Assembly (NCBI GenBank): GCA_041633555.1
Contig: JBFKFZ010000012.1
Coordinates: 1-64,000 of the forward strand
Source: JAHEAO01 sp041633555
Lineage (GTDB): Bacteria > Pseudomonadota > Alphaproteobacteria > Rhodobacterales > Rhodobacteraceae
Direction of reading: 5' to 3'
DNA: 64,000 bases
How positions within the stretch are numbered: position 1 is the first letter of the stretch; the number at the start of each line of letters is the position of its first letter. The notes under the pieces were generated by a model, which did not search any database, had not been told where the DNA came from, and saw nothing but the letters and a program-made list of their open reading frames with translations. Of the stretch, positions 1 through 8,455 are shown one piece after another. A program made the position numbers and the translations under genes.

Positions 1-80
1 CGGTCACCGAAAAAGACATGCGCGACGCGCTGAAAAAATACGAAATCGACGGCGGCAAGCCGAACCCGCGTCTGGTCTGA
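1..80 (+). CDS. aceE: Pyruvate dehydrogenase E1 component, C-terminal end only
   Basis: Only the last 25 codons lie in the window; they end in KPNPRLV and a TGA at 78-80. The reading frame starts at base 3. The identity rests mainly on position: aceF follows after 26 bases and lpdA after that, the usual PDH operon order. The tail is compatible with the large homodimeric E1 type (AceE), which decarboxylates pyruvate with thiamine diphosphate and passes the acetyl group to the lipoyl domain of E2. An alpha/beta-type E1 cannot be fully excluded from so short a tail. Confidence 0.75.
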   Translation, partial: VTEKDMRDALKKYEIDGGKPNPRLV

Positions 81-106
81 CCGACGGCACTGAGGAGACA
101 GAAAAG

Positions 107-1369
107 ATGACAACAGAAGTCAAAGTTCCAGATATCGGCGATTTTTCGGATGTGCCGGTAATCAATGTCCTCGTCAGCGTCGGCGACGTCGTGGCGCTGG
201 AAGATCCGCTGATCGAATTGGAAAGCGACAAGGCGACGCTCGAGGTTCCCTCCAGCGCCGCCGGCAAGATCACTGAACTGAAGGTCAAGGTCGGGGACAA
301 GGTCTCCGAAGGCAGCCTCATCCTCGTGCTCCAGGCGGATGGCGCGGGTGCGGCACCCGCTCCGGCTCCGGCCGCAGCATCGGCCCCCGCCGCGGCCCCT
401 GCTCCGGCAGCAGCCCCGGCACCCGCTGCCCCGGCCCCCGTCGTTACCGACAGCGGCTTTGGCAAGACCCATGCCTCGCCCTCGGTGCGCGCTTTTGCCC
501 GGACCGTCGGCGTCGATCTCGCCAAGGTCAACGGGTCCGGACGCAAGGGCCGGATCCTGCGCGAAGACGTAATGAAGGCGCTCAAGACCAGCGCCGCCCC
601 GGCAGCGGCTGGCGGCGCGGTTCAGGGCGGCATGGGCATTCCGCCGATCCCGGCGGTCGATTTCAGCAAGTTCGGCCCGGTCGAAGATGTCGAGATGCCC
701 CGCATCAAGAAGCTCTCCGGCCCGGCCCTGCACCGCAGCTGGCTGAACATCCCGCATGTCACCCATAACGAAGAGGCCGACATCACCGACCTCGACAAGT
801 ACCGCAAGGAACTCGACACCGCCGCCAAGGCCGACGGCTACCGGGTCACGCTGCTTTCCTTCGTCATCAAGGCCAGCGTCTCGGCCCTGAAAACCCACTG
901 GGAGGTCAATTCCTCGATCCACCCCGACGCCGACAAGCTGATCAGGAAGAGCTTCTACAATATCGGTTTCGCCGCCGACACACCGAACGGGCTGACGGTT
1001 CCGGTGATCAAGGATGCCGACCGCAAGGGCATCATCGAGATCTCCAAGGAGCTCGGCGAACTCTCCGCCAAGGCCCGCGACGGCAAGCTGAAGGGCGACG
1101 ACATGTCCGGCGCCACCTTCACGATCTCGTCGCTCGGCGGCATCGGCGGCACCTCCTTCACCCCGATCGTCAACGCGCCCGAGGTCGCGATCCTCGGCCT
1201 TACCCGGTCGAAGATGGCCCCGGTCTGGGACGGCGAGGCCTTCCAGCCGCGCAACATGCAGCCGCTGTCGCTGTCCTACGACCACCGCGCCATCGACGGG
1301 GCGCTCGCCGCGCGCTTCTGCGCGACGCTGAAACACCTGCTCGGCGATGTGCGCCGGCTGATGCTGTAA
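107..1369 (+). CDS. aceF: Dihydrolipoamide acetyltransferase (E2) of pyruvate dehydrogenase
   Basis: This is the core of the PDH complex and moves the acetyl group from lipoyl-lysine to CoA. The 420-residue protein has one N-terminal lipoyl domain (residues 1-76) with the lipoylated lysine K42 in the motif ESDKATLEV. An Ala/Pro-rich swinging linker follows (about 79-115), then a peripheral subunit-binding domain beginning HASPSVRAFAR (about 122-158) and the catalytic acyltransferase domain. The active-site motif DHRAIDG places the catalytic histidine at H393. Many other E2 proteins carry two or three lipoyl domains; here there is one. A GAGGAGA ribosome site precedes the ATG, and lpdA follows after 12 bases, so the three PDH genes form one operon. 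Confidence 0.96.
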   Translation: MTTEVKVPDIGDFSDVPVINVLVSVGDVVALEDPLIELESDKATLEVPSSAAGKITELKVKVGDKVSEGSLILVLQADGAGAAPAPAPAAASAPAAAPAPAAAPAPAAPAPVVTDSGFGKTHASPSVRAFARTVGVDLAKVNGSGRKGRILREDVMKALKTSAAPAAAGGAVQGGMGIPPIPAVDFSKFGPVEDVEMPRIKKLSGPALHRSWLNIPHVTHNEEADITDLDKYRKELDTAAKADGYRVTLLSFVIKASVSALKTHWEVNSSIHPDADKLIRKSFYNIGFAADTPNGLTVPVIKDADRKGIIEISKELGELSAKARDGKLKGDDMSGATFTISSLGGIGGTSFTPIVNAPEVAILGLTRSKMAPVWDGEAFQPRNMQPLSLSYDHRAIDGALAARFCATLKHLLGDVRRLML

Positions 1370-1381
1370 AGGGGCGGAACC

Positions 1382-3124
1382 ATGGAAGTCAAAGTCCCTG
1401 ATATCGGCGATTTCACCAACGTTCCGGTCATCACCATCCTCGTCGCCCCCGGCGACAAGGTCGCCGCCGAAGACCCGCTGATCGAACTTGAAAGCGACAA
1501 GGCGACGATGGAGGTTCCCTCGCCCGCCGCCGGCGTCGTCAAGGAACTGAAAGTGAAGGAAGGCGACAAGGTCTCGGAAGGCTCGGTCATCCTGGTGCTG
1601 GAAGGCGCCGATGCCGGCGACGCGCCGAAACAAGGTGCCCCCGCCGCCGCCCCCGCCGAAGCGCCGAAATCGGTCGCCGCGACCGGCACGGCGAGCGGCC
1701 CGGGCGACATCCACGGCGAGGTCGTCGTTCTCGGCTCCGGCCCCGGCGGCTACACTGCCGCCTTCCGCGCCGCCGACCTTGGCAAGAAGGTCGTGCTGAT
1801 CGAGAAGGATCCCTATCTCGGCGGCGTCTGCCTCAACGTCGGCTGTATCCCGTCCAAGGCGCTGCTGCACGCGGCCAAAGTGATCACCGAGGCCGAGGAG
1901 ATGGAAGGCCACGGCATCAAGTTCGCCAAGCCCAAGGTCGACATCAGGGCGCTTGAGGGCTGGAAAGCCTCGGTCGTCAAGCAGCTGACCGGCGGGCTCG
2001 CGGGCCTAGCCAAGGGGCGCAAGGTCGAGGTCGTGACCGGCTACGGCAAGTTCACCGGCCCCAACATGATCGAGGTCGATGGCAAGGACGGCAAGAAGAC
2101 CGTAAGTTTCGACCAGTGCATCATCGCAGCCGGTTCGGAACCCGTCACGCTGCCGTTCATCCCGCATGACGACAAGCGCGTCATCGACTCCACGGGTGCC
2201 TTGGAACTCGACGGCATCCCGAAGCGCCTGCTGGTACTCGGCGGCGGCATCATCGGGCTGGAAATGGCCTGCGTCTATGATGCGCTCGGCTCGAAGATCA
2301 CCGTCGTCGAGCTGATGGACCAGATCATCCCGGGTGCGGACAAGGACATCGTCAAGCCGCTGCACAAGCGGATCGAGGGCCGCTACGAGAAGATCCTGCT
2401 GAAGACCAAAGTCACGGCGGTCGAGGCGCAGAAATCCGGCCTGAAAGTCACCTTCGAGGACGAGAAGGGCGAAACCTCGACCGACACGTTCGACAAGGTT
2501 CTGGTCGCCGTGGGGCGCAAGCCCAATGGCAAGCTGATCAATGCCGAGGCCGCCGGTGTCGCCGTCGACGACCGCGGCTTCATCGCCGTCGACAGCCAGC
2601 AGCGCACCGGCCAGGCGCATATCTACGCCATCGGCGATGTGGTCGGGCAGCCGATGCTCGCACACAAGGCGGTGCATGAGGGCAAGGTCGCGGCAGAGGT
2701 CTGCGCGGGCGAGAACCGCCATTTCGACGCCAGCGTGATCCCCTCGGTCGCCTATACCGACCCAGAGGTCGCCTGGGTCGGCCTGACCGAAAACCAAGCC
2801 AAGGCTCAGGGCCTCAAGGTCGGCAAGGGCGTGTTCCCCTGGGCCGCATCGGGCCGCTCGCTGTCGCTCGGCCGTTCGGAAGGCGTCACCAAGGTGCTCT
2901 TCAACGAAGAGGATGACCGTGTCATCGGCGCGGGCATCGTCGGCCCGAATGCCGGTGATCTCGTCGCCGAGGTGGCGCTGGCCATCGAGATGGGCGCCGA
3001 TGCGGTTGATCTTGGCCACACGATCCACCCGCACCCGACGCTCAGCGAAACCGTGAACTTCGCGGCGGAGATGTTCGAGGGCACGATCACCGACCTGATC
3101 CCACCGAAGCGGAAAAAGCACTAG
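1382..3124 (+). CDS. lpdA: Dihydrolipoyl dehydrogenase (E3) with fused lipoyl domain
   Basis: This FAD flavoprotein reoxidises dihydrolipoamide of the PDH complex with NAD+. At 580 residues it is about 110 longer than a plain E3, because residues 1-78 are an extra lipoyl domain (K40 in ESDKATMEV) that closely resembles the one in the upstream aceF. An Ala/Pro linker joins it to the E3 body. FAD binding is shown by GSGPGGYTAAFRAA, the redox disulfide by GGVCLNVGCIP (C150/C155), NAD binding by GGGIIGLE, and the catalytic dyad by HPHPTLSE near the C terminus. Lipoyl-E3 fusions are known in several bacteria. The gene ends the operon at an inverted repeat. Confidence 0.96.
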   Translation: MEVKVPDIGDFTNVPVITILVAPGDKVAAEDPLIELESDKATMEVPSPAAGVVKELKVKEGDKVSEGSVILVLEGADAGDAPKQGAPAAAPAEAPKSVAATGTASGPGDIHGEVVVLGSGPGGYTAAFRAADLGKKVVLIEKDPYLGGVCLNVGCIPSKALLHAAKVITEAEEMEGHGIKFAKPKVDIRALEGWKASVVKQLTGGLAGLAKGRKVEVVTGYGKFTGPNMIEVDGKDGKKTVSFDQCIIAAGSEPVTLPFIPHDDKRVIDSTGALELDGIPKRLLVLGGGIIGLEMACVYDALGSKITVVELMDQIIPGADKDIVKPLHKRIEGRYEKILLKTKVTAVEAQKSGLKVTFEDEKGETSTDTFDKVLVAVGRKPNGKLINAEAAGVAVDDRGFIAVDSQQRTGQAHIYAIGDVVGQPMLAHKAVHEGKVAAEVCAGENRHFDASVIPSVAYTDPEVAWVGLTENQAKAQGLKVGKGVFPWAASGRSLSLGRSEGVTKVLFNEEDDRVIGAGIVGPNAGDLVAEVALAIEMGADAVDLGHTIHPHPTLSETVNFAAEMFEGTITDLIPPKRKKH

Positions 3125-3134
3125 GCAAACGACA

Positions 3135-3157
3135 GCGCCCGGCACCCCGCCGGGCGC
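3135..3157. terminator. Hairpin between convergent lpdA and ankyrin genes
   Basis: A perfect 9-bp stem (GCGCCCGGC / GCCGGGCGC) with a 5-base loop lies in the 39-base gap between two convergent stop codons. There is no clear T-run on either side, so efficient intrinsic termination is not certain. The placement fits a shared bidirectional terminator. Confidence 0.6.
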
Positions 3158-3163
3158 ACTCCC

Positions 3164-3859
3164 CTACTGCACAGCTGCGGCCTCGATCAGCGCCGCCATC
3201 TCGGCAAATCCCCTTTGCTGCGCAAGCTGCAAAGGCGTCGCGCCCTGACGATCGGCAATCTCGGTATCCGCCCCGGCCTCCAGCAGCGCTCGCGCCGTCG
3301 CGATATGGGCGGGCCCGCCATCGCCCAGCACCACCGCTTCGATCAGCGCCGTCCAGCCCAGATTGTTGACATGGTCCAGCGGCGCACCCGCCACGATCAG
3401 GCGGCGCACCACTTCGGCATGGCCAAGATGCGCGGCGGCAATGAGCGCCGTGCCATCATAGCGGCTGGTCACGAGGTCAGGCCGGTTGCCAAGCTCGATG
3501 GCCAGCGAAACCAGTTCGGGATCGTCCGCGACGGCAGCAATGGTGACGACATCATAGGCGTCGTCTTCCAGCGCGTTCAGGTCCGCGCCCGCCTCGGCAA
3601 GCAGCCGCAAAGCCGCATCGTGAGAGGCGAAGGCGGCGACATGGGCCGGGGTCCGCCCCGCCGGGTCGCGCACATTCACATCGGCCCCTTCCGCCAGCAG
3701 TTTGCCAAGCGCGTCAAGATCGCCGTCATGCACGACGCGGTGCAGCCCGTCATAGGCCGCGATCTGCTGCGATGAGGGTGCATCCTGCGCCATGGCCGGA
3801 CCCGCCAGGCCCAGAACAGCCAGAATCAGAACAAGTCTCGACACGTCATTCCCCTGCAT
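3164..3859 (-). CDS. Exported ankyrin-repeat protein
   Basis: The 231-residue protein starts with a Sec signal peptide (hydrophobic VLILAVLGLAG, then a likely cut after PAMA). About five ankyrin repeats follow, visible as repeated units such as AGRTPAHVAA, LLAEGADVN, GWTALIEAV and GATPLQLAQQ. It is therefore expected to be a periplasmic protein-protein interaction module; the partner is unknown. It is convergent with lpdA and sits 18 bases downstream of the bhcD stop on the same strand, so read-through from the bhc operon is possible. Nothing links it functionally to the beta-hydroxyaspartate cycle. Confidence 0.85.
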   Translation of the reverse strand: MQGNDVSRLVLILAVLGLAGPAMAQDAPSSQQIAAYDGLHRVVHDGDLDALGKLLAEGADVNVRDPAGRTPAHVAAFASHDAALRLLAEAGADLNALEDDAYDVVTIAAVADDPELVSLAIELGNRPDLVTSRYDGTALIAAAHLGHAEVVRRLIVAGAPLDHVNNLGWTALIEAVVLGDGGPAHIATARALLEAGADTEIADRQGATPLQLAQQRGFAEMAALIEAAAVQ

Positions 3860-3877
3860 TCAAGCGCCTTTGGCGGT

Positions 3878-4840
3878 TCAGAAATCGACTTCGGTCGCGA
3901 TGCCCTTTTGCACCGCAATCTCGACCACGGCCCCGGCAACAGCCAGATCCTGCAGCCCGACGCCGGTGCCATCGAACAGGGTGATCTCATCGTCGCTGGT
4001 CCGCCCCGGCTGGGCGCCGGTGATGACCGCGCCGATCTCGGTGATGTCCGCCTCGGCCAGCGTGCCATTGGCGATAGCGTGCTGGCATTCGCCGATGGAA
4101 ATCGACTGCGCGATCTCGTCGGTAAAGACCTTGGCGCGCGCCACCAGTGCGGGCTCGACCTCCTGCTTTCCCTTGGTATCGGTGCCCATGCAGGCCAGAT
4201 GGGTTCCGGGCCGCACATGCGCATCCATCAGCGAGGCGGCGGGCGAAGAGGTGATCGTGATGATCACGTCAGCCTGTGCGCCAAGCTCGTCGAGGCTGAC
4301 CGCCTCGAAGGGCAGCCCGATCTCTTCGGCGACCTTGCCGAGGGTCGGCAGCATGTCGGGATGCAGGTTCCAGGCCACGACCTTCTCGAACTTGCGGACC
4401 CTTGCGGCGGCGCGCAACTGGAACCCCGCCTGATGGCCCGCACCCACCATGCCCAGCACCTTCGCATCGCTGCGTGCCAGCCGGTCGACCGAAATCGCCG
4501 AGGCCGCCGCCGTGCGCAAGGCCGTCAGCAGGTTGCCCCCGACCATTGCCGTCGGCCGCCCGGTCTCGGGATCGAAGAGGAAAACCGTCGACTGGTGGTT
4601 GACGATCCCCTTCGCGGCATTGCCGGGGAAATATCCGCCCGCCTTGACGCCCATCATCGCGCCGGCGCGGTCGAGGCCGGACTTGAAGCCATATTGCCGG
4701 CCCTCGCCCAAAGCCTCGCGGACCACCGGAAAGTTATAGGCGTCGCCCCGCGCCATCGAGGCAAAGACGGCCTCGACCGCCCCAAAGGCGGCTTCGGCCG
4801 AAATGAGGTTCGCGATGGCGCGTTCGGGCACGATAATCAT
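3878..4840 (-). CDS. bhcD: Iminosuccinate reductase of the beta-hydroxyaspartate cycle
   Basis: BhcD reduces iminosuccinate to aspartate with NAD(P)H and so closes the cycle: the aspartate is the amino donor for BhcA. The 320-residue protein belongs to the ornithine cyclodeaminase/mu-crystallin fold. The dinucleotide-binding motif GMVGAGHQAG lies near residue 130, and substrate-loop features such as MMGVKAGGYFPGN are present. By sequence alone it could be called an ornithine cyclodeaminase or alanine dehydrogenase; position as the last gene of a bhcABCD operon decides the call. The start is supported by AAGGAAAT six bases upstream. An 84-base gap separates it from bhcC, the only sizeable gap in the operon. 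Confidence 0.93.
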   Translation of the reverse strand: MIIVPERAIANLISAEAAFGAVEAVFASMARGDAYNFPVVREALGEGRQYGFKSGLDRAGAMMGVKAGGYFPGNAAKGIVNHQSTVFLFDPETGRPTAMVGGNLLTALRTAAASAISVDRLARSDAKVLGMVGAGHQAGFQLRAAARVRKFEKVVAWNLHPDMLPTLGKVAEEIGLPFEAVSLDELGAQADVIITITSSPAASLMDAHVRPGTHLACMGTDTKGKQEVEPALVARAKVFTDEIAQSISIGECQHAIANGTLAEADITEIGAVITGAQPGRTSDDEITLFDGTGVGLQDLAVAGAVVEIAVQKGIATEVDF

Positions 4841-4924
4841 GAATATTTCCTTAACGTCAGAGGTGGTTATCGTTGATTTTCAATGGGTTGACGGTTAGTC
4901 CGCGCGCGGACAAACTGCCCCTTT

Positions 4925-6088
4925 TCAGTAGGCCTTGCCGCGTGCCGAGACCGGCCAGACGGTCTCCACCTTGCCGTTCCGGACCCCCACATACCAGTCA
5001 TGGACATTGCAGGTCGGATCGCAATGACCCGGAACCAGCCGCAGCTTGTCATTGACCTTGAGGACCCCATTCGCATCCTCGACCACACCATGTTCGTCCG
5101 AGCATTTGATATATTTCACATCATCGCGGCCATAGATGAACGGCAGCCCGCTATCGACCGACTGTGCCTTCAGCCCGGCATCGACGATTGCCTTGTCGGC
5201 CTTGGCATGGCTCATCACCGAGGTCAGGATAAAGAGCGCGTTTTCCCATTCCCCTTGATCGATCCTTTTTCCATCCTTGTCATGGATACGCCCGTAGTCG
5301 GCATCCATGAAGGCATAGGACCCGCATTGCAGCTCGTTATAGACGCCCGAATTGCTTTCGAAATAGTAGCTGCCGGTGCCGCCGCCCGAAACCAGCTCCG
5401 GCTCCAGACCCGCCTTCTTCAGCCCCGCGACCGCATCCTTCACCTGCGCAATCGCCGCATCGAGCTTCGCCTTGCGGTCCTCATATTTGTCCATGTGCTG
5501 CATCGCGCCCTGATAGGCCTGGATGCCGGTGAATTTCAGGCCCGGTGCTGCGTCTATGGCCTTGGCAATCGCAATCACCGCCTCGGTCGTCGTGACACCG
5601 CAGCGCCCGGCACCGCAATCGATCTCGATGAAGCATTCGATCGTTGTTCCATGCTTCTGGGCCGCTGCCGACAGGTCGGCCACGTTGGCCAGATCATCGA
5701 CGCAGACGATGATCCGCGAACCAAGCTTCGGCAGCTTGGCCAGACGGTCGATCTTCGCCGGATCGCGAACCTGATTCGAGACCAGCACATCCTTGATGCC
5801 GCCACGTACGAAGACCTCGGCCTCCGAGACCTTCTGGCAGCAGACACCGATTGCGCCGCCAAGTTCTTCCTGGAGTTTCTGCACATCTACCGATTTGTGC
5901 ATTTTGCCATGCGAACGATGCCGCATCCCATGCGCCTTGGCATAGTCGCCCATTTTCTTGATGTTGCGCTCCAGCGCGTCGAGGTCGAGGATCAGACAGG
6001 GGGTCTGAATGTCCTTCTCGTCCATGCCGGGCAGCGCCGGCACGTCAAAGCCGACTTCGAGATTCTTGAGATCAACCGGTGCGTTCAT
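4925..6088 (-). CDS. bhcC: beta-Hydroxyaspartate aldolase
   Basis: BhcC condenses glycine with glyoxylate to give (2R,3S)-beta-hydroxyaspartate, the carbon-carbon bond-forming step of the cycle. It is a PLP enzyme of the D-threonine aldolase/alanine racemase-N fold. The N-terminal TPCLILDLDALERNI and RHRSHGKMHKS match the PLP-lysine region. The C-terminal PGHCDPTCNVHDW resembles the His/Asp metal site of D-threonine aldolases. Length is 387 residues. A clear AGGAGA lies 7 bases before the ATG, and bhcB ends only 18 bases upstream. Outside this operon the same protein would be called a D-threonine aldolase. Confidence 0.94.
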   Translation of the reverse strand: MNAPVDLKNLEVGFDVPALPGMDEKDIQTPCLILDLDALERNIKKMGDYAKAHGMRHRSHGKMHKSVDVQKLQEELGGAIGVCCQKVSEAEVFVRGGIKDVLVSNQVRDPAKIDRLAKLPKLGSRIIVCVDDLANVADLSAAAQKHGTTIECFIEIDCGAGRCGVTTTEAVIAIAKAIDAAPGLKFTGIQAYQGAMQHMDKYEDRKAKLDAAIAQVKDAVAGLKKAGLEPELVSGGGTGSYYFESNSGVYNELQCGSYAFMDADYGRIHDKDGKRIDQGEWENALFILTSVMSHAKADKAIVDAGLKAQSVDSGLPFIYGRDDVKYIKCSDEHGVVEDANGVLKVNDKLRLVPGHCDPTCNVHDWYVGVRNGKVETVWPVSARGKAY

Positions 6089-6106
6089 TTTCTTTCTCCT
6101 CAGCCC

Positions 6107-7054
6107 TTAGATCCAGGGCAATTTGTCCAAATCGACGTTGCCGCCGGTGATGATGACCCCGACGCGCTTGCCCGCGAAGACATTCTTGTTCTTCACGATC
6201 GTGGCCAGCGGCACGGCGCTGCTGGGTTCCATGACCACGCGAAGATGCTTCCAGGTCAGCTTCATCGCATCGATGATCTCCTGTTCGGAGGCGGTGAAGA
6301 TGTCGCTCACATGGTTCGAGACGAAATGCCATGTCAGGTCCTTCAACGGCACAAGCAGCCCGTCGGCAACCGTCTTAGGCGCGTCATCGGCAATAATGTG
6401 GCCCGCCTTGAAGCTGCGGTAGGCATCATCGGCCTGCTCCGGCTCGGCGGCGATCACCTTGGTTTCGGGCGCCAGCGTTGACAGCGTCAGGCAGGTGCCA
6501 GAGATCATGCCGCCGCCGCCGATCGGGGCGACCACTAAATCGAGGCCATCGGTCTGTTCCACAAGCTCCTTCGCGCAGGTTCCCTGCCCCGAAATGACCC
6601 GATGATCGTTGTAGGGGTGTACGAAGTCGCCCCCGGTCTTGGCCTGAACTTCTGCAAAGGTCGCTTCACGCGACGAAGTCGACGGCTCGCATTCGGTAAT
6701 CCTGCCGCCATAGCGGCGCACGGTATCCTTCTTGGCCTGCGGGGCGGTGCGCGGCATGACCACATTGCAAGGAATACCGCGCAGCATGGCCGCGTAGGAA
6801 AGACAGGAGGCATGGTTGCCCGAGGAATGGGTGGCAACCCCTTTAGCCGCCTGCTCGTCATCCAACCCGAAAACCGCGTTCGAGGCGCCACGCACCTTGA
6901 AGGCGCCCGGCTCCTGGAAGTTCTCGCATTTGAAGAACAACTCGGCGCCGGTCAACTCGTTGAGGTAGTTGGACGTTCGGATCGGAGTCCTGCGGATATG
7001 CGGCTTGATACGCTCATGCGCGGCTAGCATGTCCTCATAGGTCGGTATGATCAT
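6107..7054 (-). CDS. bhcB: beta-Hydroxyaspartate dehydratase
   Basis: BhcB removes water from beta-hydroxyaspartate to give iminosuccinate. It is a PLP-dependent threonine dehydratase-like protein (fold type II) of 315 residues. The Schiff-base lysine lies in EPGAFKVRG (K53 from the chosen start), the phosphate-binding loop is GGGGM, and SSGNHASCLS is the substrate loop. The chosen start (7054, MIIPTYEDM) has a GGAG nine bases upstream and begins at a sequence typical of the family. A longer frame from 7075 adds seven residues and would overlap the bhcA stop as ATGA. Translational coupling to bhcA is likely either way. Confidence 0.93.
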   Translation of the reverse strand: MIIPTYEDMLAAHERIKPHIRRTPIRTSNYLNELTGAELFFKCENFQEPGAFKVRGASNAVFGLDDEQAAKGVATHSSGNHASCLSYAAMLRGIPCNVVMPRTAPQAKKDTVRRYGGRITECEPSTSSREATFAEVQAKTGGDFVHPYNDHRVISGQGTCAKELVEQTDGLDLVVAPIGGGGMISGTCLTLSTLAPETKVIAAEPEQADDAYRSFKAGHIIADDAPKTVADGLLVPLKDLTWHFVSNHVSDIFTASEQEIIDAMKLTWKHLRVVMEPSSAVPLATIVKNKNVFAGKRVGVIITGGNVDLDKLPWI

Positions 7055-7071
7055 CGTTGCCGTCTCCGCCA

Positions 7072-8259
7072 TCATGCAGCCACCTTCTTGGACTTGTCCC
7101 CACGGCGATAGAAGTCCTGCGCCGCCGCGACCCCCGACCCGAGCTTGATCGGCAAGCCGAGGTCGACCATGACCATTTCGGCCGTTGCCAGCCCCGACAG
7201 CATCAGCGCATCGGTGAGCATCCCCAGATGGCCAATGCGGAACACCTTACCAGCAACTTCGCCCAGTCCGACACCGAAAGCCATACCATAATCGTTGGCC
7301 GCCCGGGTGACGATATCCGTGGCGTTGAAACCTTCAGGCGTGCGGATCGCGCTGACCGTATCTGAATAGACCTCCGGGGTCTTTGCACACAGTTCCAGGC
7401 CCCAGGCCGTAACAGCACGGCGCACGCCCTCGGCGATATGCGCGTGGCGGGCGATAACATTGTCGAGCCCCTCGTCCAGGATCATCTGGCTGGACAGTTT
7501 CAACCCGTTCATCAGGCCAACCGGCGGCGTATAGGGAAACGCGTTCTTTGCATATCCGCTGGCCATGTCCTTGATGTCAAAGAAAGTCCGCGGCAGCCTG
7601 GCGGTCTTCGCGGCTTCCATCGCCTTCTCGGAGAATCCGAGAATTGCCAGACCGGCAGGCAGCATGAAACCTTTCTGGCTGCCGGCGACGGCGATATCGA
7701 CGCCCCACTCGTCGAACCGGAAATCCATCGACGCGATCGAGGAAACACCATCGACGAAGAGAAGTGCGGGATGATTGGCGGCATCGAGTGCACGGCGGAC
7801 GGCGGCGATGTCGGATTTGACGCCTGTGGCTGTTTCGTTGTGTGTGGCCAGAACCACCTTGATCTCATGCGCCTTGTCAGCCGTCAGGATCTCTTCATAG
7901 CGGTCGGCCGGCAGCCCCTCGCCCCAGGGGGTCTCGATGATCTGAACGTCCAGATCATGTCGCTGGCACATGTCGATCCAGCGATGGCTGAACATGCCGT
8001 TGCGGGCAGCCAGTATCTTGTCGCCGGAGGAAAGCGTGTTGCTCAGCGCCGTTTCCCAGCCGCCAGTGCCGGTGGACGGGTAGATGAAGATATGCGCCTT
8101 GTCCGATTTCAGGATCTTGCGGACATTCTCCAGACAAGGGTTCAGGATCTTTCCGAATACCGGCGACCGGTGGTCGATCGTCGGCATGTAACACGCCTGG
8201 CGAACCGCCTCCGGCATGTTCGTCGGACCGGGAATGAAAACGGGATTCTGAAAGCTCAT
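7072..8259 (-). CDS. bhcA: Aspartate-glyoxylate aminotransferase
   Basis: BhcA transaminates glyoxylate to glycine with aspartate as donor, giving oxaloacetate, the net product of the cycle. It is a 395-residue class V PLP aminotransferase close to serine-glyoxylate aminotransferases. The N terminus has FIPGPTNMPEAVR and TIDHRSP, and the PLP lysine is K196 in AGSQKGFMLP. An upstream in-frame ATG (8310) exists, but AGGAGG six bases before 8259 and the conserved N terminus settle the start. It is the promoter-proximal gene of the bhc operon, divergent from bhcR across 196 bases. Confidence 0.94.
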   Translation of the reverse strand: MSFQNPVFIPGPTNMPEAVRQACYMPTIDHRSPVFGKILNPCLENVRKILKSDKAHIFIYPSTGTGGWETALSNTLSSGDKILAARNGMFSHRWIDMCQRHDLDVQIIETPWGEGLPADRYEEILTADKAHEIKVVLATHNETATGVKSDIAAVRRALDAANHPALLFVDGVSSIASMDFRFDEWGVDIAVAGSQKGFMLPAGLAILGFSEKAMEAAKTARLPRTFFDIKDMASGYAKNAFPYTPPVGLMNGLKLSSQMILDEGLDNVIARHAHIAEGVRRAVTAWGLELCAKTPEVYSDTVSAIRTPEGFNATDIVTRAANDYGMAFGVGLGEVAGKVFRIGHLGMLTDALMLSGLATAEMVMVDLGLPIKLGSGVAAAQDFYRRGDKSKKVAA

Positions 8260-8455
8260 GACATGCCCTCCTGTGGCGAATTGCGATGAATGTAGCTGTC
8301 TTTCCGCCAACTCACAATTTTTTTGAAAAAAGATTTCAGAATTTGATATTCTGTTTTAATTGTTATTGGTCAGTATGTTACGTTTTTCACTGGCCAGAAC
8401 CAGTTTTCAACAATAACGATAAGAACCTGATGGAACTCCGAAAGGCACCAAATTT
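8260..8455. promoter_or_regulatory. bhcA-bhcR divergent promoter region
   Basis: This 196-base spacer is far more AT-rich than its surroundings, with poly-T and poly-A stretches near 8318-8335. It must hold the promoters of both bhcABCD and bhcR. Near its centre is a perfect inverted repeat, listed separately, which is a good candidate operator. In Paracoccus denitrificans, BhcR binds the bhc promoter and responds to glyoxylate; that the same holds here is inferred from the conserved arrangement. Confidence 0.75.
8337..8353. promoter_or_regulatory. Candidate BhcR operator (inverted repeat)
   Basis: CAGAAT and ATTCTG form a perfect 6-bp inverted repeat separated by TTGAT, inside the bhcA-bhcR spacer. 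IclR-family regulators bind as dimers or tetramers to such palindromes. The site is 78 bases upstream of the bhcA start and 103 upstream of bhcR. Assignment to BhcR is inferred from position only. Confidence 0.5.

Noticed and set aside
346..446. Tandem-repeat-like GCCCCGGC stretch in aceF
   Set aside because: It is the normal Ala/Pro linker of E2 in high-GC codons, not a repeat array.
2006..3145. Long open frame opposite lpdA
   Set aside because: Same cause: a mirror frame of a high-GC gene with no motif or ribosome site.
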